Assembly: GCA_021324815.1 (NCBI GenBank)
Contig: JAJPIJ010000035.1
Coordinates: 1-64,000, forward strand
Direction: 5' to 3'
DNA from: Gammaproteobacteria bacterium
Lineage (GTDB): Bacteria; Pseudomonadota; Gammaproteobacteria; JAJPIJ01
Length of the DNA: 64,000 bases
Position numbers and translations under genes: made by a program. The notes beneath the pieces are model-generated. The model had not been told where the DNA came from. It worked only from the letters and a program-made list of their open reading frames with translations, and searched no databases. Positions 48,720 to 57,256 of this stretch are shown piece after piece; position 1 is the stretch's first letter, and each line of letters begins with the position of its first letter.

Positions 48720-49670
48720 ATGGACAAACTTCAAAGCATGCGGGTCTTCACCAAGGTCGCCCACTGCCGGAATTTTTCGCGCGCGGCGGAGGAACTGGAG
48801 CTGTCGCGTGCCATGGTCTCCAAGCATGTAAATCACATCGAGAATGCGCTCGGCGTGCGTCTCATCCACCGCACCACCCGGCAACTGAGCCTGACGGAAG
48901 CGGGCCAGCAGTATCTCGCGCGCTGCCAGCAAATCCTCGCCGACGTCGAGGAGGCGGAGCAGTCGATCGTGGCCGGAAACTACCGGCCCAAGGGAACGCT
49001 GCGCGTGGCGGCGCCGCCGTCGTTCGGCATGTTTCATCTGACTCCCGCCATCGCCGCCTACAAATCCTTTTACCCCGAGGTGGACGTGGTGCTGCTGTTG
49101 CACGATCGGGTGCCCGATCTGGCCGAGGAGGAGCTGGACCTGGCGATCCGGCTGGGCCCGCTCGAGGACTCCACCCTCATCGCGCACCGGCTGGCGTCGG
49201 TGCAGACGGTGGTTTGCGGATCGCCGGCCTACTTCAAACGGCGCGGGCGGCCGGTCCACCCCCCGGAGCTTTCGCGGCACAACTGCCTGCGCCTGCGCTA
49301 TCCACCGCTCAAAAGCGACACCTGGGTGTTTCGCGGCCCGCGTGGAAAATTCGAGATTCCGGCACGCGGAACATTCGAGTCCAACATCGCCGACGCCCTG
49401 CGGGTGGCGGCCATCGAGGGCATGGGCCTGATATTGCAGCCCGCCTACATGGTGGGAGCGGACGTGGCCGCCGGCCGGCTGCAGACGATCCTGGATGACT
49501 ATGAATCCGAGCGCGTCGATTTACACGCCGTATACCTGCACCGGCGCCATCTTTCGGCCAAGGTGAGAACGTTCGTGGATTTTCTCAAGGACCGCTTTCT
49601 CCAGCCGCGCTGGGCGGCACCCTTCGACGGGCGCGGCGAGGGGGAGGCCCACCACGCCCGCAGCAACTGA
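48720..49670 (+). CDS. LysR-family transcriptional regulator
   Basis: 316 aa. N-terminal winged helix-turn-helix (residues 2-60: MRVFTKVAHCRNFSRAAEEL and following) and a periplasmic-binding-like effector domain (90-295). The HTH segment MVSKHVNHIENALGVRLIHRTTR and the Arg-Leu-Gly-Pro stretch suit the CrgA/AaeR-type subgroup. The ATG at 48720 directly precedes the HTH. The 167-bp divergent spacer (48553-48719) is the likely operator region; ligand unknown. Confidence 0.9.
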   Translation: MDKLQSMRVFTKVAHCRNFSRAAEELELSRAMVSKHVNHIENALGVRLIHRTTRQLSLTEAGQQYLARCQQILADVEEAEQSIVAGNYRPKGTLRVAAPPSFGMFHLTPAIAAYKSFYPEVDVVLLLHDRVPDLAEEELDLAIRLGPLEDSTLIAHRLASVQTVVCGSPAYFKRRGRPVHPPELSRHNCLRLRYPPLKSDTWVFRGPRGKFEIPARGTFESNIADALRVAAIEGMGLILQPAYMVGADVAAGRLQTILDDYESERVDLHAVYLHRRHLSAKVRTFVDFLKDRFLQPRWAAPFDGRGEGEAHHARSN

Positions 49671-49681
49671 CGCGGGTGGGA

Positions 49682-49915
49682 CTATTGGCCATCCCCGTCC
49701 GCCGCCTTGCCGCCGGCCTCGGATTGATCGATGGCCTGCTGCGTCGCCTCCATGCGGGTATCCGTGGACTGATTCAGATCCTTCGTCACCTTGTCGAGGG
49801 TCTGTTTCGCGGCGCCGGTCTGGGGCGTCGGCGGAGGAGGTCTCTTGTCGCAGCCGCTGGCAAGCAGGATGGCGGCAAACCCGATGACGGCCATCAACGC
49901 GGTTGATCGCTTCAT
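49682..49915 (-). CDS. Small lipoprotein
   Basis: 77 aa. Signal sequence with lipobox LASGC at residues 18-22, then a short charged, helical, Gln/Thr-rich tail. Residue +2 is Asp, suggesting inner-membrane retention. No family recognised. Convergent with lysR, 11 bp from its stop. Confidence 0.7.
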   Translation of the reverse strand: MKRSTALMAVIGFAAILLASGCDKRPPPPTPQTGAAKQTLDKVTKDLNQSTDTRMEATQQAIDQSEAGGKAADGDGQ

Positions 49916-49967
49916 TGCGTTCCCCTCCGGATTCGATGACGATGACGCCGAGAAGTGTACCGCCGAA

Positions 49968-50855
49968 TCACACGCCGGTCAGCCGGCGCCGGGCCTCGCG
50001 GTATTTCTCCGCGGTGCGGGCGATGATGTCGGGCGGCAGGCGCGGCCCGGGCGCGGTCTTGTTCCAATCGAGCGTCTCCAGATAATCACGCACGAACTGC
50101 TTGTCGAAGCTGGGCGGACTCCCCCCCTCGCGATAGGAATCCGCCGGCCAGAAGCGCGAGGAATCCGGCGTCAGGATTTCATCCATGAGGGTGAGCCCGC
50201 CGTCCTGATCGAGGCCGAATTCGAACTTGGTGTCGGCGATGATGATGCCCCGCCCGCGCGCATATTCCGCGGCTTCCCGATAGAGCCTGAGACTCGCCTC
50301 GCGCACCTGCTCCGCCAGCGGCGCGCCCACCAGTTCCACCACGCGCGCGAAATCGATGTTCTCGTCATGGGCGCCGGCAGGCGCCTTGGTCGCCGGCGTG
50401 AAAACGGGCTCGGGCAGTCGGGACGCCTGCTGCAGACCGCTGGGCAGGGCGATGCCGCACACGCGGCCGGTCTGCTGATAATCCTTCCAGCCGGAACCGG
50501 TGAGATAGCCGCGCACCACCGCCTCCACCGGCAGCGCCTTCAACCTGCGCGCCACGACGCTGCGCCCCTCCACCTCCGTGCGTTCCGCGGCATCCGGCAG
50601 GATGTCAGCCAGCGGGCGACCCAGCAGATGGTTGCGGATGACGTGGGCGAGGCGCGCGAACCAGAAGTTCGACACGGCGGTCAGCACCACGCCCTTGCCC
50701 GGGATCGGATCAGGGAGGATCACGTCGAAGGCCGACAGCCGATCGGTGGCGACGATCAACAACTGCGAGTCGCCCACGGCGTACACGTCGCGCACCTTGC
50801 CGCGGTGGATGAGCGGCAGGCTTTTCAAGTTCGATTCAAACAGGGCTTTTGTCAT
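49968..50855 (-). CDS. purC: Phosphoribosylaminoimidazole-succinocarboxamide synthase
   Basis: 295 aa, longer (eukaryote-like) SAICAR synthase type. [13 protein letters not shown] near residue 17, [10 protein letters not shown] near 36, [14 protein letters not shown] near 113, IADTKFEFG near 203 and [13 protein letters not shown] near 222 are the family signatures. ATG at 50855. Divergent from the VOC gene with a 48-bp spacer. Confidence 0.95.
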   Translation of the reverse strand: MTKALFESNLKSLPLIHRGKVRDVYAVGDSQLLIVATDRLSAFDVILPDPIPGKGVVLTAVSNFWFARLAHVIRNHLLGRPLADILPDAAERTEVEGRSVVARRLKALPVEAVVRGYLTGSGWKDYQQTGRVCGIALPSGLQQASRLPEPVFTPATKAPAGAHDENIDFARVVELVGAPLAEQVREASLRLYREAAEYARGRGIIIADTKFEFGLDQDGGLTLMDEILTPDSSRFWPADSYREGGSPPSFDKQFVRDYLETLDWNKTAPGPRLPPDIIARTAEKYREARRRLTGV

Positions 50856-50903
50856 GCGGCGGGTTGTTTTAGGCTGGGTCGTGGAATTTCCGGGAGCGCG
50901 CAC

Positions 50904-51305
50904 ATGATACAACGTCCGCCGCCGCTGCGCGGTCTGCGCCACGTCGCCTTGAACGTGACGGACCTCGCCGCCTGCGAGCGATTTTACGTGGATCTCCTCG
51001 GCATGGCGGTGGAATGGCGGCCGGACGCCGACAACGTCTATCTCTGCTCCGGCAGCGACAATCTCGCCCTGCACCGCGCGAAAACACCGCCCGCCCCGGA
51101 CGGCCAGCGGCTGGATCACATCGGCTTCGTGCTGGCCGAGCCGGCGCACGTGGACGCCTGGCACGCCCATCTGCGCGACCACGGCGTGCGCATGCGCGCC
51201 GCGCCCAAAACGCATCGCGACGGCGCCCGCAGCTTTTATTGCGAAGACCCCGAAGGCAACGTGGTGCAGTTCATCCACCACCCGCCGATTTCGGACAAGA
51301 TTTAA
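50904..51305 (+). CDS. VOC-family (glyoxalase/dioxygenase-like) protein
   Basis: 133 aa. The beta-alpha-beta-beta-beta pattern is seen twice: [24 protein letters not shown] near 8 and [20 protein letters not shown] near 73; [16 protein letters not shown] closes the second. Metal ligands likely His11, His73/74 and Glu near 117. Substrate unknown. A GGGAG site precedes the ATG. Its end overlaps the convergent ubiquinone-gene stop by 4 bp. Confidence 0.85.
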   Translation: MIQRPPPLRGLRHVALNVTDLAACERFYVDLLGMAVEWRPDADNVYLCSGSDNLALHRAKTPPAPDGQRLDHIGFVLAEPAHVDAWHAHLRDHGVRMRAAPKTHRDGARSFYCEDPEGNVVQFIHHPPISDKI

Positions 51306-52555
51306 TTCACCTGCCCGCGGGCAAAGCGTGGCAGATCACCCGTCAGGCCCGAGGCGCGGCGCATGAAGAATTCCTGCAGCAGCGGCAGCCGGTCGGTCAG
51401 GTTGAGCCCCACGCCCCGCAGCGCGCGCACCGGTTCGCACGTGCTGCCGAACAGGAGATGGAAAAAGTCCATGACCCCCTGCATGAGCACATTCTCCCCC
51501 CTGCGCCAGCGCTCGTAGCGGCGCAGCACGTGCAGGGCGCCCGGATCGCGGCCGGCGCTGATGGCGTCAATGATCACCTCCGCCAGCGCCGCGGCATCGA
51601 GCAGGCCGAGATTGGCGCCCTGTCCCGCCAGCGGATGGACGACGTGGGCGGCGTCGCCGGCGAGCGCGACCCGCGGCCGCACATAGGCCTCGGCGTGGGC
51701 GCGCGCGAGCGGAAAGACGGCGCGCGGACCGCAGTGAGTGACGGCGCCGAGCCGGTGATCGAAGGCGAGCGCGAGTTCGGCGCGGAACGACTCCGCCGCC
51801 ACATTCGCCAGCCGCCCGGCCAGTGCGGGCGTCGTGGTCCAGACGATGCTGCACAGGCACGGCTGATCGAGCGGCAGAAACGCGAGCGGCCCGGCGCCCA
51901 AAAACCGCTGGCGCGCGACGTCGTCGTGCGGTTTTTCAGTGACCACATTGCAGACCAGCGCGGTCTGCGCGTACTCCTCGCGTCGCAGCCCGATGCCCGC
52001 GAGGCCGCGCACGCGCGAATCCGTGCCGTCCGCGCCCGCCACCAGCCGCGCGCTGAGCGGCGGCTGGCCGTCGAGCTCCAGCGTCAGTCGATCCCCGGCC
52101 GTTTCCCAGCCGCGCAGTGCGGCGGGCCGGCGCGAAATCAGCGCCGGCAGGCCGGCAACGGCCTGCTCCAGCGCCTGCCGCAGCACCTGCTGTTCGACGA
52201 TGCAGCCCAGCGCCGGCTCGGCGATCAGCGCGCTGTCGAAATGCACCCGGCCGGGGCTTTTCTCATCCCACACCTCCATGGCGCGGATGACGCCGTGTCG
52301 CGAACGCGCAATGTGCGGCCACGCATTCGCCGCCGACAGCACGCGCTCCGAGGCGCGCGTGACCGCAAAGACGCGCAAATCGTGCTCCGCGGTGACGGTG
52401 GATGCCGGCGGCTGCGTGTCGATGAGCGCGGTGCGCACGTTCGCTCGCGACAGCAGGGCCGCCAGCGTCAGCCCGACCACGCCGGCGCCGACGACGGCCA
52501 CCTCGCAATCCGGCACGCTGCGAAGGGAAGGCTGATGCATGGCTTGATTTTGCAT
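51302..52555 (-). CDS. UbiH/UbiI/COQ6-family FAD monooxygenase
   Basis: 417 aa. FAD fingerprints: [16 protein letters not shown] near 20, [10 protein letters not shown] near 175 and [21 protein letters not shown] near 300. One of the ring hydroxylases of ubiquinone synthesis. Position after ubiH is that of ubiI (visC) in enterics, so a UbiI-like role is likely but not fixed. ATG at 52555; a second ATG 15 bp on is also possible. Confidence 0.88.
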   Translation of the reverse strand: MQNQAMHQPSLRSVPDCEVAVVGAGVVGLTLAALLSRANVRTALIDTQPPASTVTAEHDLRVFAVTRASERVLSAANAWPHIARSRHGVIRAMEVWDEKSPGRVHFDSALIAEPALGCIVEQQVLRQALEQAVAGLPALISRRPAALRGWETAGDRLTLELDGQPPLSARLVAGADGTDSRVRGLAGIGLRREEYAQTALVCNVVTEKPHDDVARQRFLGAGPLAFLPLDQPCLCSIVWTTTPALAGRLANVAAESFRAELALAFDHRLGAVTHCGPRAVFPLARAHAEAYVRPRVALAGDAAHVVHPLAGQGANLGLLDAAALAEVIIDAISAGRDPGALHVLRRYERWRRGENVLMQGVMDFFHLLFGSTCEPVRALRGVGLNLTDRLPLLQEFFMRRASGLTGDLPRFARGQVN

Positions 52556-52586
52556 CAGCCTGCGGCGCCCCGGGGACGGGACGCAG

Positions 52587-52618
52587 CGTTTATCAAACGT
52601 GCACATGTTTGATAAACG
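52587..52618. repeat. 12-bp-arm hairpin between the two ubi genes
   Basis: CGTTTATCAAAC-GTGCACAT-GTTTGATAAACG: perfect 12-bp arms, eight-base loop, followed at 52656-52681 by a second hairpin GCAAAAATCC-AGGGAT-GGATTTTTGC. The second contains the 'TCCAGG(G)ATGGA' centre found in hairpins at 60.9 and 61.3 kb. Together they fill most of the 52556-52697 spacer and could stop or slow transcription from ubiH. Confidence 0.6.
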
Positions 52619-52697
52619 GAGCGGGGCCGAAGCTCTGCTTTGGCCGGAGCGAGTTGCAAAAATCCAGGGATGGATTTTTGCCATAATTCGTTACTGC

Positions 52698-53927
52698 TCA
52701 CAGCGGCAGCCCGCGCGCCAATGCCGGTGTCATGCCACGCAGGCCGCTGGCGGCGCGGATGAGTTCCTTTTTCACGGGCGGCAGCGCGTCGGCGCCCCAC
52801 ATCGCCAGCCGCCGCAGGAGAACGAGCGGCGGCGAGTCGTTGTAGAACAACCGCGCCATGCCGTCGGTGAAGTTCACCGTGCGGCGGTGGTCCCCGCGCC
52901 GCCGCTCCGCGTAGGCCGTGGTGATCGCCGATTCGCCGGGATCGCGACCGGCACGGGCCGCGGCGTGCAGCAGTTCGGCCAGCACCGCCACGTCGCGCAG
53001 GCCGAGATTGAGCCCCTGCGCGCCGTTGGGATGCAGGGTGTTGGCGGCGTTGCCGATGATGACATGACGCGGCCCGGCGACGCGCGCGGCCGTGACCAGG
53101 CGCAACGGATAAATCCGGCGGCGTCCGGGTTGTTTGAAGTCACCCAATCGCCGGCTGAACTGCCGCGTCAGTTCCCCAAGGAATTCACCATCCGGAAGCT
53201 CCAACAGTCGTTGCGCCTGTGCCGAGTGGCGCACAAACACCAGGCCGTGGCGGTCGCCGCCTTGCGGCAGCAGGGCAATCGGGCCCTGCGGCGTGAAGCG
53301 CTCATGCGCCGTGTATTCCCGCGGCCGTGCGGGCGTGACACTGGTGACAACGGCGCTCTGCCCGTAGTCGCGGCCCTGCGTGGCGACGCCAAGACAATTG
53401 CGTGCGCGTGAATGCGTGCCGTCCGCGGCGACGAGCAGCCGCGCCGCCAGCAACTGCGTGCGCCCATCCCGCGCCAGTCGTACTCCGACCCGATCAGGCA
53501 GCATCTCGACGCCCTGCAATTGCGCCGGACAGATCAGATCACAATGACCGGCGGCCGCCAGTTGCCCGTACAACGCATCGCCCAGGGCGCGCGCGACGAC
53601 CACGTGCGCCAGCGCCGGCCAGCCGCAATCCTCCGCCGACAGGCGCGTGGCGCCAAACCGGCCCTGCTCGGAGACGTGGATGTGGCGGATGGGCGTGGCC
53701 CGCGGGGCGAGCACGGGCCATGCGCCGATGCCTTCCAGTATGCGCTGCGAGGAAATTGACAATGCCAGCCCGCGATCGTCGTGGCCGGTTCCCGGCGCCG
53801 CCGGTCCCCCGGCCGGCGCGGCGGTGGCTTCGATCAGGCCGATGCGCCAGCCCGTGCCGCGCAGGGCGCAGGCCAGGCTGGCGCCGACCGCACCGCCGCC
53901 GACAATCAGACAATCAAAGGAATCCAT
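52698..53927 (-). CDS. ubiH: 2-Octaprenyl-6-methoxyphenol hydroxylase (UbiH)
   Basis: 409 aa. CLIVGGGAVGASLACAL at the N-terminus, ADGTHSRARNCLG near 170 and GNAANTLHPNGAQGLNLGLRD near 292; 'GNAA' instead of 'GDAA' is typical of UbiH. Follows pepP on the same strand, as in E. coli (pepP-ubiH-ubiI). ATG at 53927; a TTG upstream is unlikely. Confidence 0.9.
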   Translation of the reverse strand: MDSFDCLIVGGGAVGASLACALRGTGWRIGLIEATAAPAGGPAAPGTGHDDRGLALSISSQRILEGIGAWPVLAPRATPIRHIHVSEQGRFGATRLSAEDCGWPALAHVVVARALGDALYGQLAAAGHCDLICPAQLQGVEMLPDRVGVRLARDGRTQLLAARLLVAADGTHSRARNCLGVATQGRDYGQSAVVTSVTPARPREYTAHERFTPQGPIALLPQGGDRHGLVFVRHSAQAQRLLELPDGEFLGELTRQFSRRLGDFKQPGRRRIYPLRLVTAARVAGPRHVIIGNAANTLHPNGAQGLNLGLRDVAVLAELLHAAARAGRDPGESAITTAYAERRRGDHRRTVNFTDGMARLFYNDSPPLVLLRRLAMWGADALPPVKKELIRAASGLRGMTPALARGLPL

Positions 53928-53959
53928 ACGGAAATTCAAAAGCCGCTTTCAACCGGCGG

Positions 53960-54095
53960 CAATCACAACAGCTGGGCAAACCGTAGCGAGCGGGCGTCAG
54001 CCGGGGGAAGTCGGAGCGCAGCGACCGGAGCATATGAATCAATATGCGAGGATTTCGAGCACCGCCTGACCCCGGATCGCGCCCGCGCAGTAGGT
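53960..54095. repeat. Probable dispersed non-coding repeat with hairpins
   Basis: The 53928-54099 spacer between pepP and ubiH holds GTAGCGAGCGGGCG..., GGAGCGCAGCGACCGG, a hairpin GCATAT-GAATCA-ATATGC (54032-54049 region) and CGCAGTAGGTTTGCTC. No gene. The text looks like a dispersed intergenic element, but there is only this one copy in the window. Confidence 0.35.
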
Positions 54096-54099
54096 TTGC

Positions 54100-55419
54100 T
54101 CAGGCGGCGCGGCGCATCGACATGGCGGACTCCACCTCCCTGATCGTCTTCGGCGCCGCCGCCGACAGCACCTCGTGTCCGTCGCGCGTCACCAGCACGT
54201 CGTCCTCGATGCGGACGCCGATGTTGGCGTAGCGCTTGTGAACGCCGCGCGCGCCGGCCCTTAAGTACAGCCCCGGCTCCACGGTCAGCACCATGCCCGG
54301 CTCGAACACGCGCCATTCGCCGCCGATCTTGTAGTCGCCGACGTCGTGCACGTCCATGCCCAGCCAGTGGCCGGTGCGATGCATGTAATAGGGCTTGTAG
54401 GCCTCCTCCTTGATCAACGCCGGCAGCCGCCCCTTGAGCACGCCGAGATCGATCAGCCCCCTGGTCACCACGCGGATCGCCGCCTCGTGCGGCTCGTTCC
54501 AGTGGTTGCCGGGTTTGACCTTGTCGATGGCCGCCTGCTGCGCCTCCAGGACGATCTCGTACACCGCGCGCTGCGCCGGCGAGTAGCGGCCGTTCACCGG
54601 GAAGGTGCGCGTGATGTCGGCGGCGTAGCTGTCGTATTCCGCGGCCGCGTCGATGAGCAGGAGATCGCCGTCCCTGAGCGGCGCGTTGTTGTCGCGGTAG
54701 TGCAGGATGCAGCCGTTGGCGCCGCCGCCGACGATGGGCGGATAGGCCCACGAGCGCGCCCCGCCGGTCATGAAGGCGTGCTGCAACTCGGCCTCGATCT
54801 GGTGCTCGTTCATGCCCGGCTTGCAGACGCGCATGGCGCGGCGGTGCGCGGCGACGGAGATCTCGGCGGCCTTTCTCATCGCCGCGATCTCGGCCTTGCT
54901 CTTGAACAGCCGCATGTCGTGGAGCACGTGGCCCAGCGCAATGAACTCCTCCGGCGCGCGCACGCCGGCGCGGCCGCGGCCGCGAACCTGCGCCACCCAG
55001 TTCATCACGTGATGGTCGAAATCCGCGTCGTTGCCCATCGTGTAGTACACGCGCGCCTTGTCCTCCAGCAGCCCCGGCAGGATTTCATCCAGATCGGTGA
55101 TGGGGAAGGCGTCATCGGCGCCGTAATCGCGGGTCGCGCCCTCCAGGCCGGCGCGGCGGCCGTCCCAGGTCTCACGCTCCGGATCGCGCTCGCGGCAAAA
55201 CAGGATGTATTCACCGTGCGCGCGGCCGGGAACGAACACCGCCACCGCGCCCGGTTCGGGAAAGCCGGTGAGGTAGTAGAAATCGCTGTCGGGGCGGTAG
55301 GGAAACTCGACGTCGCGGTTGCGGATGCGCGTCGGCGCGGTGGGAACGATGGCGATGCCGCCGTCGCCGACGACCTCCATCAGCCGCGTGCGGCGGCGGG
55401 CGAATTCCTTCTTGTCCAT
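54100..55419 (-). CDS. pepP: Xaa-Pro aminopeptidase P
   Basis: 439 aa. N-terminal aminopeptidase-P domain (about 1-170) and creatinase-fold catalytic domain with DAAAEYDSYAADITRTFP near 260 (two Asp ligands), HRTGHWLGMDVHDVG near 355 (His) and EPGLYL near 395 (Glu) for two Mn2+ ions. It removes N-terminal residues before proline. ATG at 55419. In E. coli ygfB precedes pepP; here it is absent and the gene faces zapB-like directly. Confidence 0.94.
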   Translation of the reverse strand: MDKKEFARRRTRLMEVVGDGGIAIVPTAPTRIRNRDVEFPYRPDSDFYYLTGFPEPGAVAVFVPGRAHGEYILFCRERDPERETWDGRRAGLEGATRDYGADDAFPITDLDEILPGLLEDKARVYYTMGNDADFDHHVMNWVAQVRGRGRAGVRAPEEFIALGHVLHDMRLFKSKAEIAAMRKAAEISVAAHRRAMRVCKPGMNEHQIEAELQHAFMTGGARSWAYPPIVGGGANGCILHYRDNNAPLRDGDLLLIDAAAEYDSYAADITRTFPVNGRYSPAQRAVYEIVLEAQQAAIDKVKPGNHWNEPHEAAIRVVTRGLIDLGVLKGRLPALIKEEAYKPYYMHRTGHWLGMDVHDVGDYKIGGEWRVFEPGMVLTVEPGLYLRAGARGVHKRYANIGVRIEDDVLVTRDGHEVLSAAAPKTIREVESAMSMRRAA

Positions 55420-55514
55420 GTGCAATGCGGCGCGGATTTGCCCGCGAATATATTCGAAAAATGACCCATTCAGGTTGTCAAGCGTAGCACATTTTTTGCC
55501 ACCTCCGGGCGCTG

Positions 55515-55543
55515 TTGACCACCCCCGTACGCCGCTCTATATT
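55515..55543 (+). promoter_or_regulatory. Sigma-70 promoter of the zapB-like/zapA operon
   Basis: -35 TTGACC (55515-55520) and -10 TATATT (55538-55543) with a 17-bp spacer, 32 bp before the zapB-like start. Each hexamer differs from consensus at one base. Confidence 0.7.
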
Positions 55544-55575
55544 GGCGCCACGAAATTGCACCATTCAATGGCGAC

Positions 55576-55800
55576 ATGGGCGATCAGGAAAACGAAAACT
55601 TGGAACTGACGTCGCTGGAGGCGCGGGTCGATGAATTGATCCGCACCGTGGAGAACCTCGCCAGCGAAAACCGGGCCTTGAAGAGCCAGCACGCCACGCT
55701 GGCGAGCGAGCGGGCGTTGTTGATTGAGAAGACCGAAATGGCGCGCACCCGTGTCGAGGCCATGATCGCCCGCCTCAAGGCCATGGAGTCGCGCTCATGA
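55576..55800 (+). CDS. ZapB-like coiled-coil protein
   Basis: 74 aa, almost entirely heptad-patterned: LTSLEARVDELIRTVENLASENRALKSQ and onward (shown in part). This small family regularly precedes zapA in gammaproteobacteria and is thought to work with it at the division ring. The stop overlaps the zapA ATG (ATGA). Confidence 0.8.
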   Translation: MGDQENENLELTSLEARVDELIRTVENLASENRALKSQHATLASERALLIEKTEMARTRVEAMIARLKAMESRS

Positions 55801-56141
55801 GCGATGCGCCGCGGCCGGTGTCCGTCAACATCATGGACAAGGAGTACCTGGTCGCCTGCGCCGACAGCGAGCGGGAGTCGCTGTTCAAGGCGGTGGAGTA
55901 TTTGAACCGGCAAATGAAGGAGTTGCGCGACAGCGGCAAGATCATCGGCGCCGAGCGGATTGCCGTGCTTGCCGCGCTGAACATCGCCAACGAATTTCAG
56001 GAGTACAAACGCCAGAAAGAGGGTTATACTTCAAACATCGGCGCCAGCCTGAAAAGAATACAGTCCAAGATCGCCGGCGCGATCATGAAGGGGCGGCAGA
56101 TGGACATGACCGAACCCATGCAGGGAAGGCTGGACGCCTGA
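55797..56141 (+). CDS. zapA: Cell-division protein ZapA
   Basis: 114 aa. PVSVNIMDKEYLVACADSER near residue 7 and the C-terminal coiled coil (65-100) mark ZapA, which cross-links FtsZ filaments. Start coupled to the zapB-like stop. 6S RNA follows, the conserved order in gammaproteobacteria. Confidence 0.92.
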   Translation: MSDAPRPVSVNIMDKEYLVACADSERESLFKAVEYLNRQMKELRDSGKIIGAERIAVLAALNIANEFQEYKRQKEGYTSNIGASLKRIQSKIAGAIMKGRQMDMTEPMQGRLDA

Positions 56142-56161
56142 TTTGGAGATCACGAGGAGCA

Positions 56162-56193
56162 GTTGAAAAGCACCCGTCGCGGCTGTTTTTCAA
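56162..56193 (+). terminator. Hairpin after zapA
   Basis: GTTGAAAA...TTTTCAAC: an 8-bp outer stem enclosing a CCCGTCGCGGC inner part, followed closely by TCTTTAAAAAAATT. It may end zapA transcripts; the AT-rich stretch after it probably belongs to the 6S RNA promoter. Confidence 0.5.
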
Positions 56194-56217
56194 CAGCTCT
56201 TTAAAAAAATTACAGAA

Positions 56218-56403
56218 TTCTCTGGGGTGTGCGTCAGCAGGCCGGGTATCCTTGAGCCTATACGTTACATCTCACGGAGCTGCGCCTCGAATGGCGATGT
56301 TGTGCACGTCCGCGTCAAGCGGAAAGCCTGATTCGCCGGGCAACGTTCCATCTTGAACCTTTGGTTCAAGTCGATGGCCGGCAACGGCATCCCGGAGATC
56401 CCA
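56218..56403 (+). ncRNA. ssrS: 6S RNA
   Basis: Closing stem TTCTCTGGGGTG / CATCCCGGAGA, then GCAGGCCGGGTATCCTTGAG as in the 5' side of the central bulge, and on the 3' side CTTGAACC-TTT-GGTTCAAG plus GCCGGCAACGGCATC. The order, spacing and about 186-nt length match E. coli 6S RNA, and it follows zapA. It mimics an open promoter and traps sigma-70 RNA polymerase in stationary phase. Confidence 0.93.
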
Positions 56404-56427
56404 TTTCCGATATCTGTATTTCCCCGT

Positions 56428-56449
56428 CCTCTCTCCCTTGAGAGAGAGG
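56428..56449 (+). terminator. Hairpin downstream of 6S RNA
   Basis: CCTCTCTC-CCTTGA-GAGAGAGG: 8-bp stem, six-base loop, 25 bp past the 6S 3' end. No T-run. It may stop read-through from ssrS. Confidence 0.45.
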
Positions 56450-56495
56450 CAAGAGGTAGGGAGATCCTCACTCCCCCACTGGGAAAGGTTTAGAG

Positions 56496-56525
56496 CGTTC
56501 GCCCTGAGGTATCGAAGGGCGAACG
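56496..56525. repeat. Palindromic repeat, third copy
   Basis: CGTTCGCCCTGAGG...AGGGCGAACG repeats the palindrome at 18683-18710 and 22625-22654. Located 36 bp before the EVE-domain gene, in the 56450-56560 spacer. Shows that the element is dispersed in this genome. Confidence 0.85.
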
Positions 56526-56560
56526 GTATTAATGGCATAGATTCTATAAACTCAGCCCTT

Positions 56561-57019
56561 ATGAGCTACTGGCTGATGAAATCCGAACCGTCGGTCTTCA
56601 GCATCGACGACCTGGCAAAAAGTCCGAAGCAAACCACCGCCTGGGACGGCGTGCGCAACTACCAGGTCCGCAACTGGCTGCGCGACACCATCAAGAAAGG
56701 CGATCTGGCCTTTTTCTATCACTCAAGCTGTGAAGTCCCCGGCATCGCCGGCGTGATGGAGGTGGTCAAGGAAGGCTATCCCGACCCCACCCAGTTCGAT
56801 CCCGAAGATCATCATTACGACCCCGGAAGCGATTCTGACAATCCTCGCTGGTACTGCGTGGACGTGAAGTTCAAGAAGAAATTCAAGCGCGTCATCACCA
56901 TTGATGAACTGCGCTCGCACAAGCCACTCGCAAAAATGCAGGTCCTCCAACGCGGCAACCGCCTCTCCATCACCCCCGTCACCAAGGCCGAATGGGATTA
57001 CCTTCTTCGGCTTGGATAA
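56561..57019 (+). CDS. EVE-domain protein
   Basis: 152 aa, complete EVE (PUA-like) domain: MSYWLMKSEPSVFSIDDLA at the start, WDGVRNYQVRNWLRD near 30, GDLAFFYHSSC near 48, and WYCVDVKFKKKF near 98. EVE proteins bind modified bases, probably in DNA or RNA. In enterics the slot after 6S RNA holds fau; here it is this gene. ATG at 56561 starts right at the conserved domain. Confidence 0.9.
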   Translation: MSYWLMKSEPSVFSIDDLAKSPKQTTAWDGVRNYQVRNWLRDTIKKGDLAFFYHSSCEVPGIAGVMEVVKEGYPDPTQFDPEDHHYDPGSDSDNPRWYCVDVKFKKKFKRVITIDELRSHKPLAKMQVLQRGNRLSITPVTKAEWDYLLRLG

Positions 57020-57054
57020 TCACACTTAATTAAGTTGCATAGGTTTAGCAAACG

Positions 57055-57207
57055 ATGCCTCACGCACATCTGTTTCTATTTAGCGATGTGAGTGGAGGCG
57101 ATTGGTTGGTCTCGCGTCACGACGAGATGTGGCACACGATTGCCAACTTTCCTTTCCAATCCGATTCGGCACTTCAGCCTCTTATCAATCAGGGATGTAA
57201 CCATTGA
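57055..57207 (+). CDS. Possible small ORF of unknown function
   Basis: ATG CCT CAC ... TGA, 50 codons (MPHAHLFLFSDVSGG... LINQGCNH). No ribosome site is evident and the region is lower in GC than its surroundings. It may be a relic of a longer gene. Reported only because nothing else explains 57020-57256. Confidence 0.2.
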   Translation: MPHAHLFLFSDVSGGDWLVSRHDEMWHTIANFPFQSDSALQPLINQGCNH

Positions 57208-57209
57208 GA

Positions 57210-57225
57210 ACTCGCATTAGCGAGT
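57210..57225. terminator. Hairpin between EVE gene and ychF
   Basis: ACTCGC-ATTA-GCGAGT: 6-bp stem with a four-base loop, followed by CATATTTG, between convergent genes. Confidence 0.5.
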
Positions 57226-57256
57226 CATATTTGCTGGTCTGCTGGCCAGTGTCCGT

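Noticed and set aside
55486-55501. Sigma-54-like TGGCA-N7-GTGCT before pepP (minus strand)
   Set aside because: GG/GC spacing fits, but the -12 element is imperfect and pepP is not a known sigma-54 gene; likely chance.
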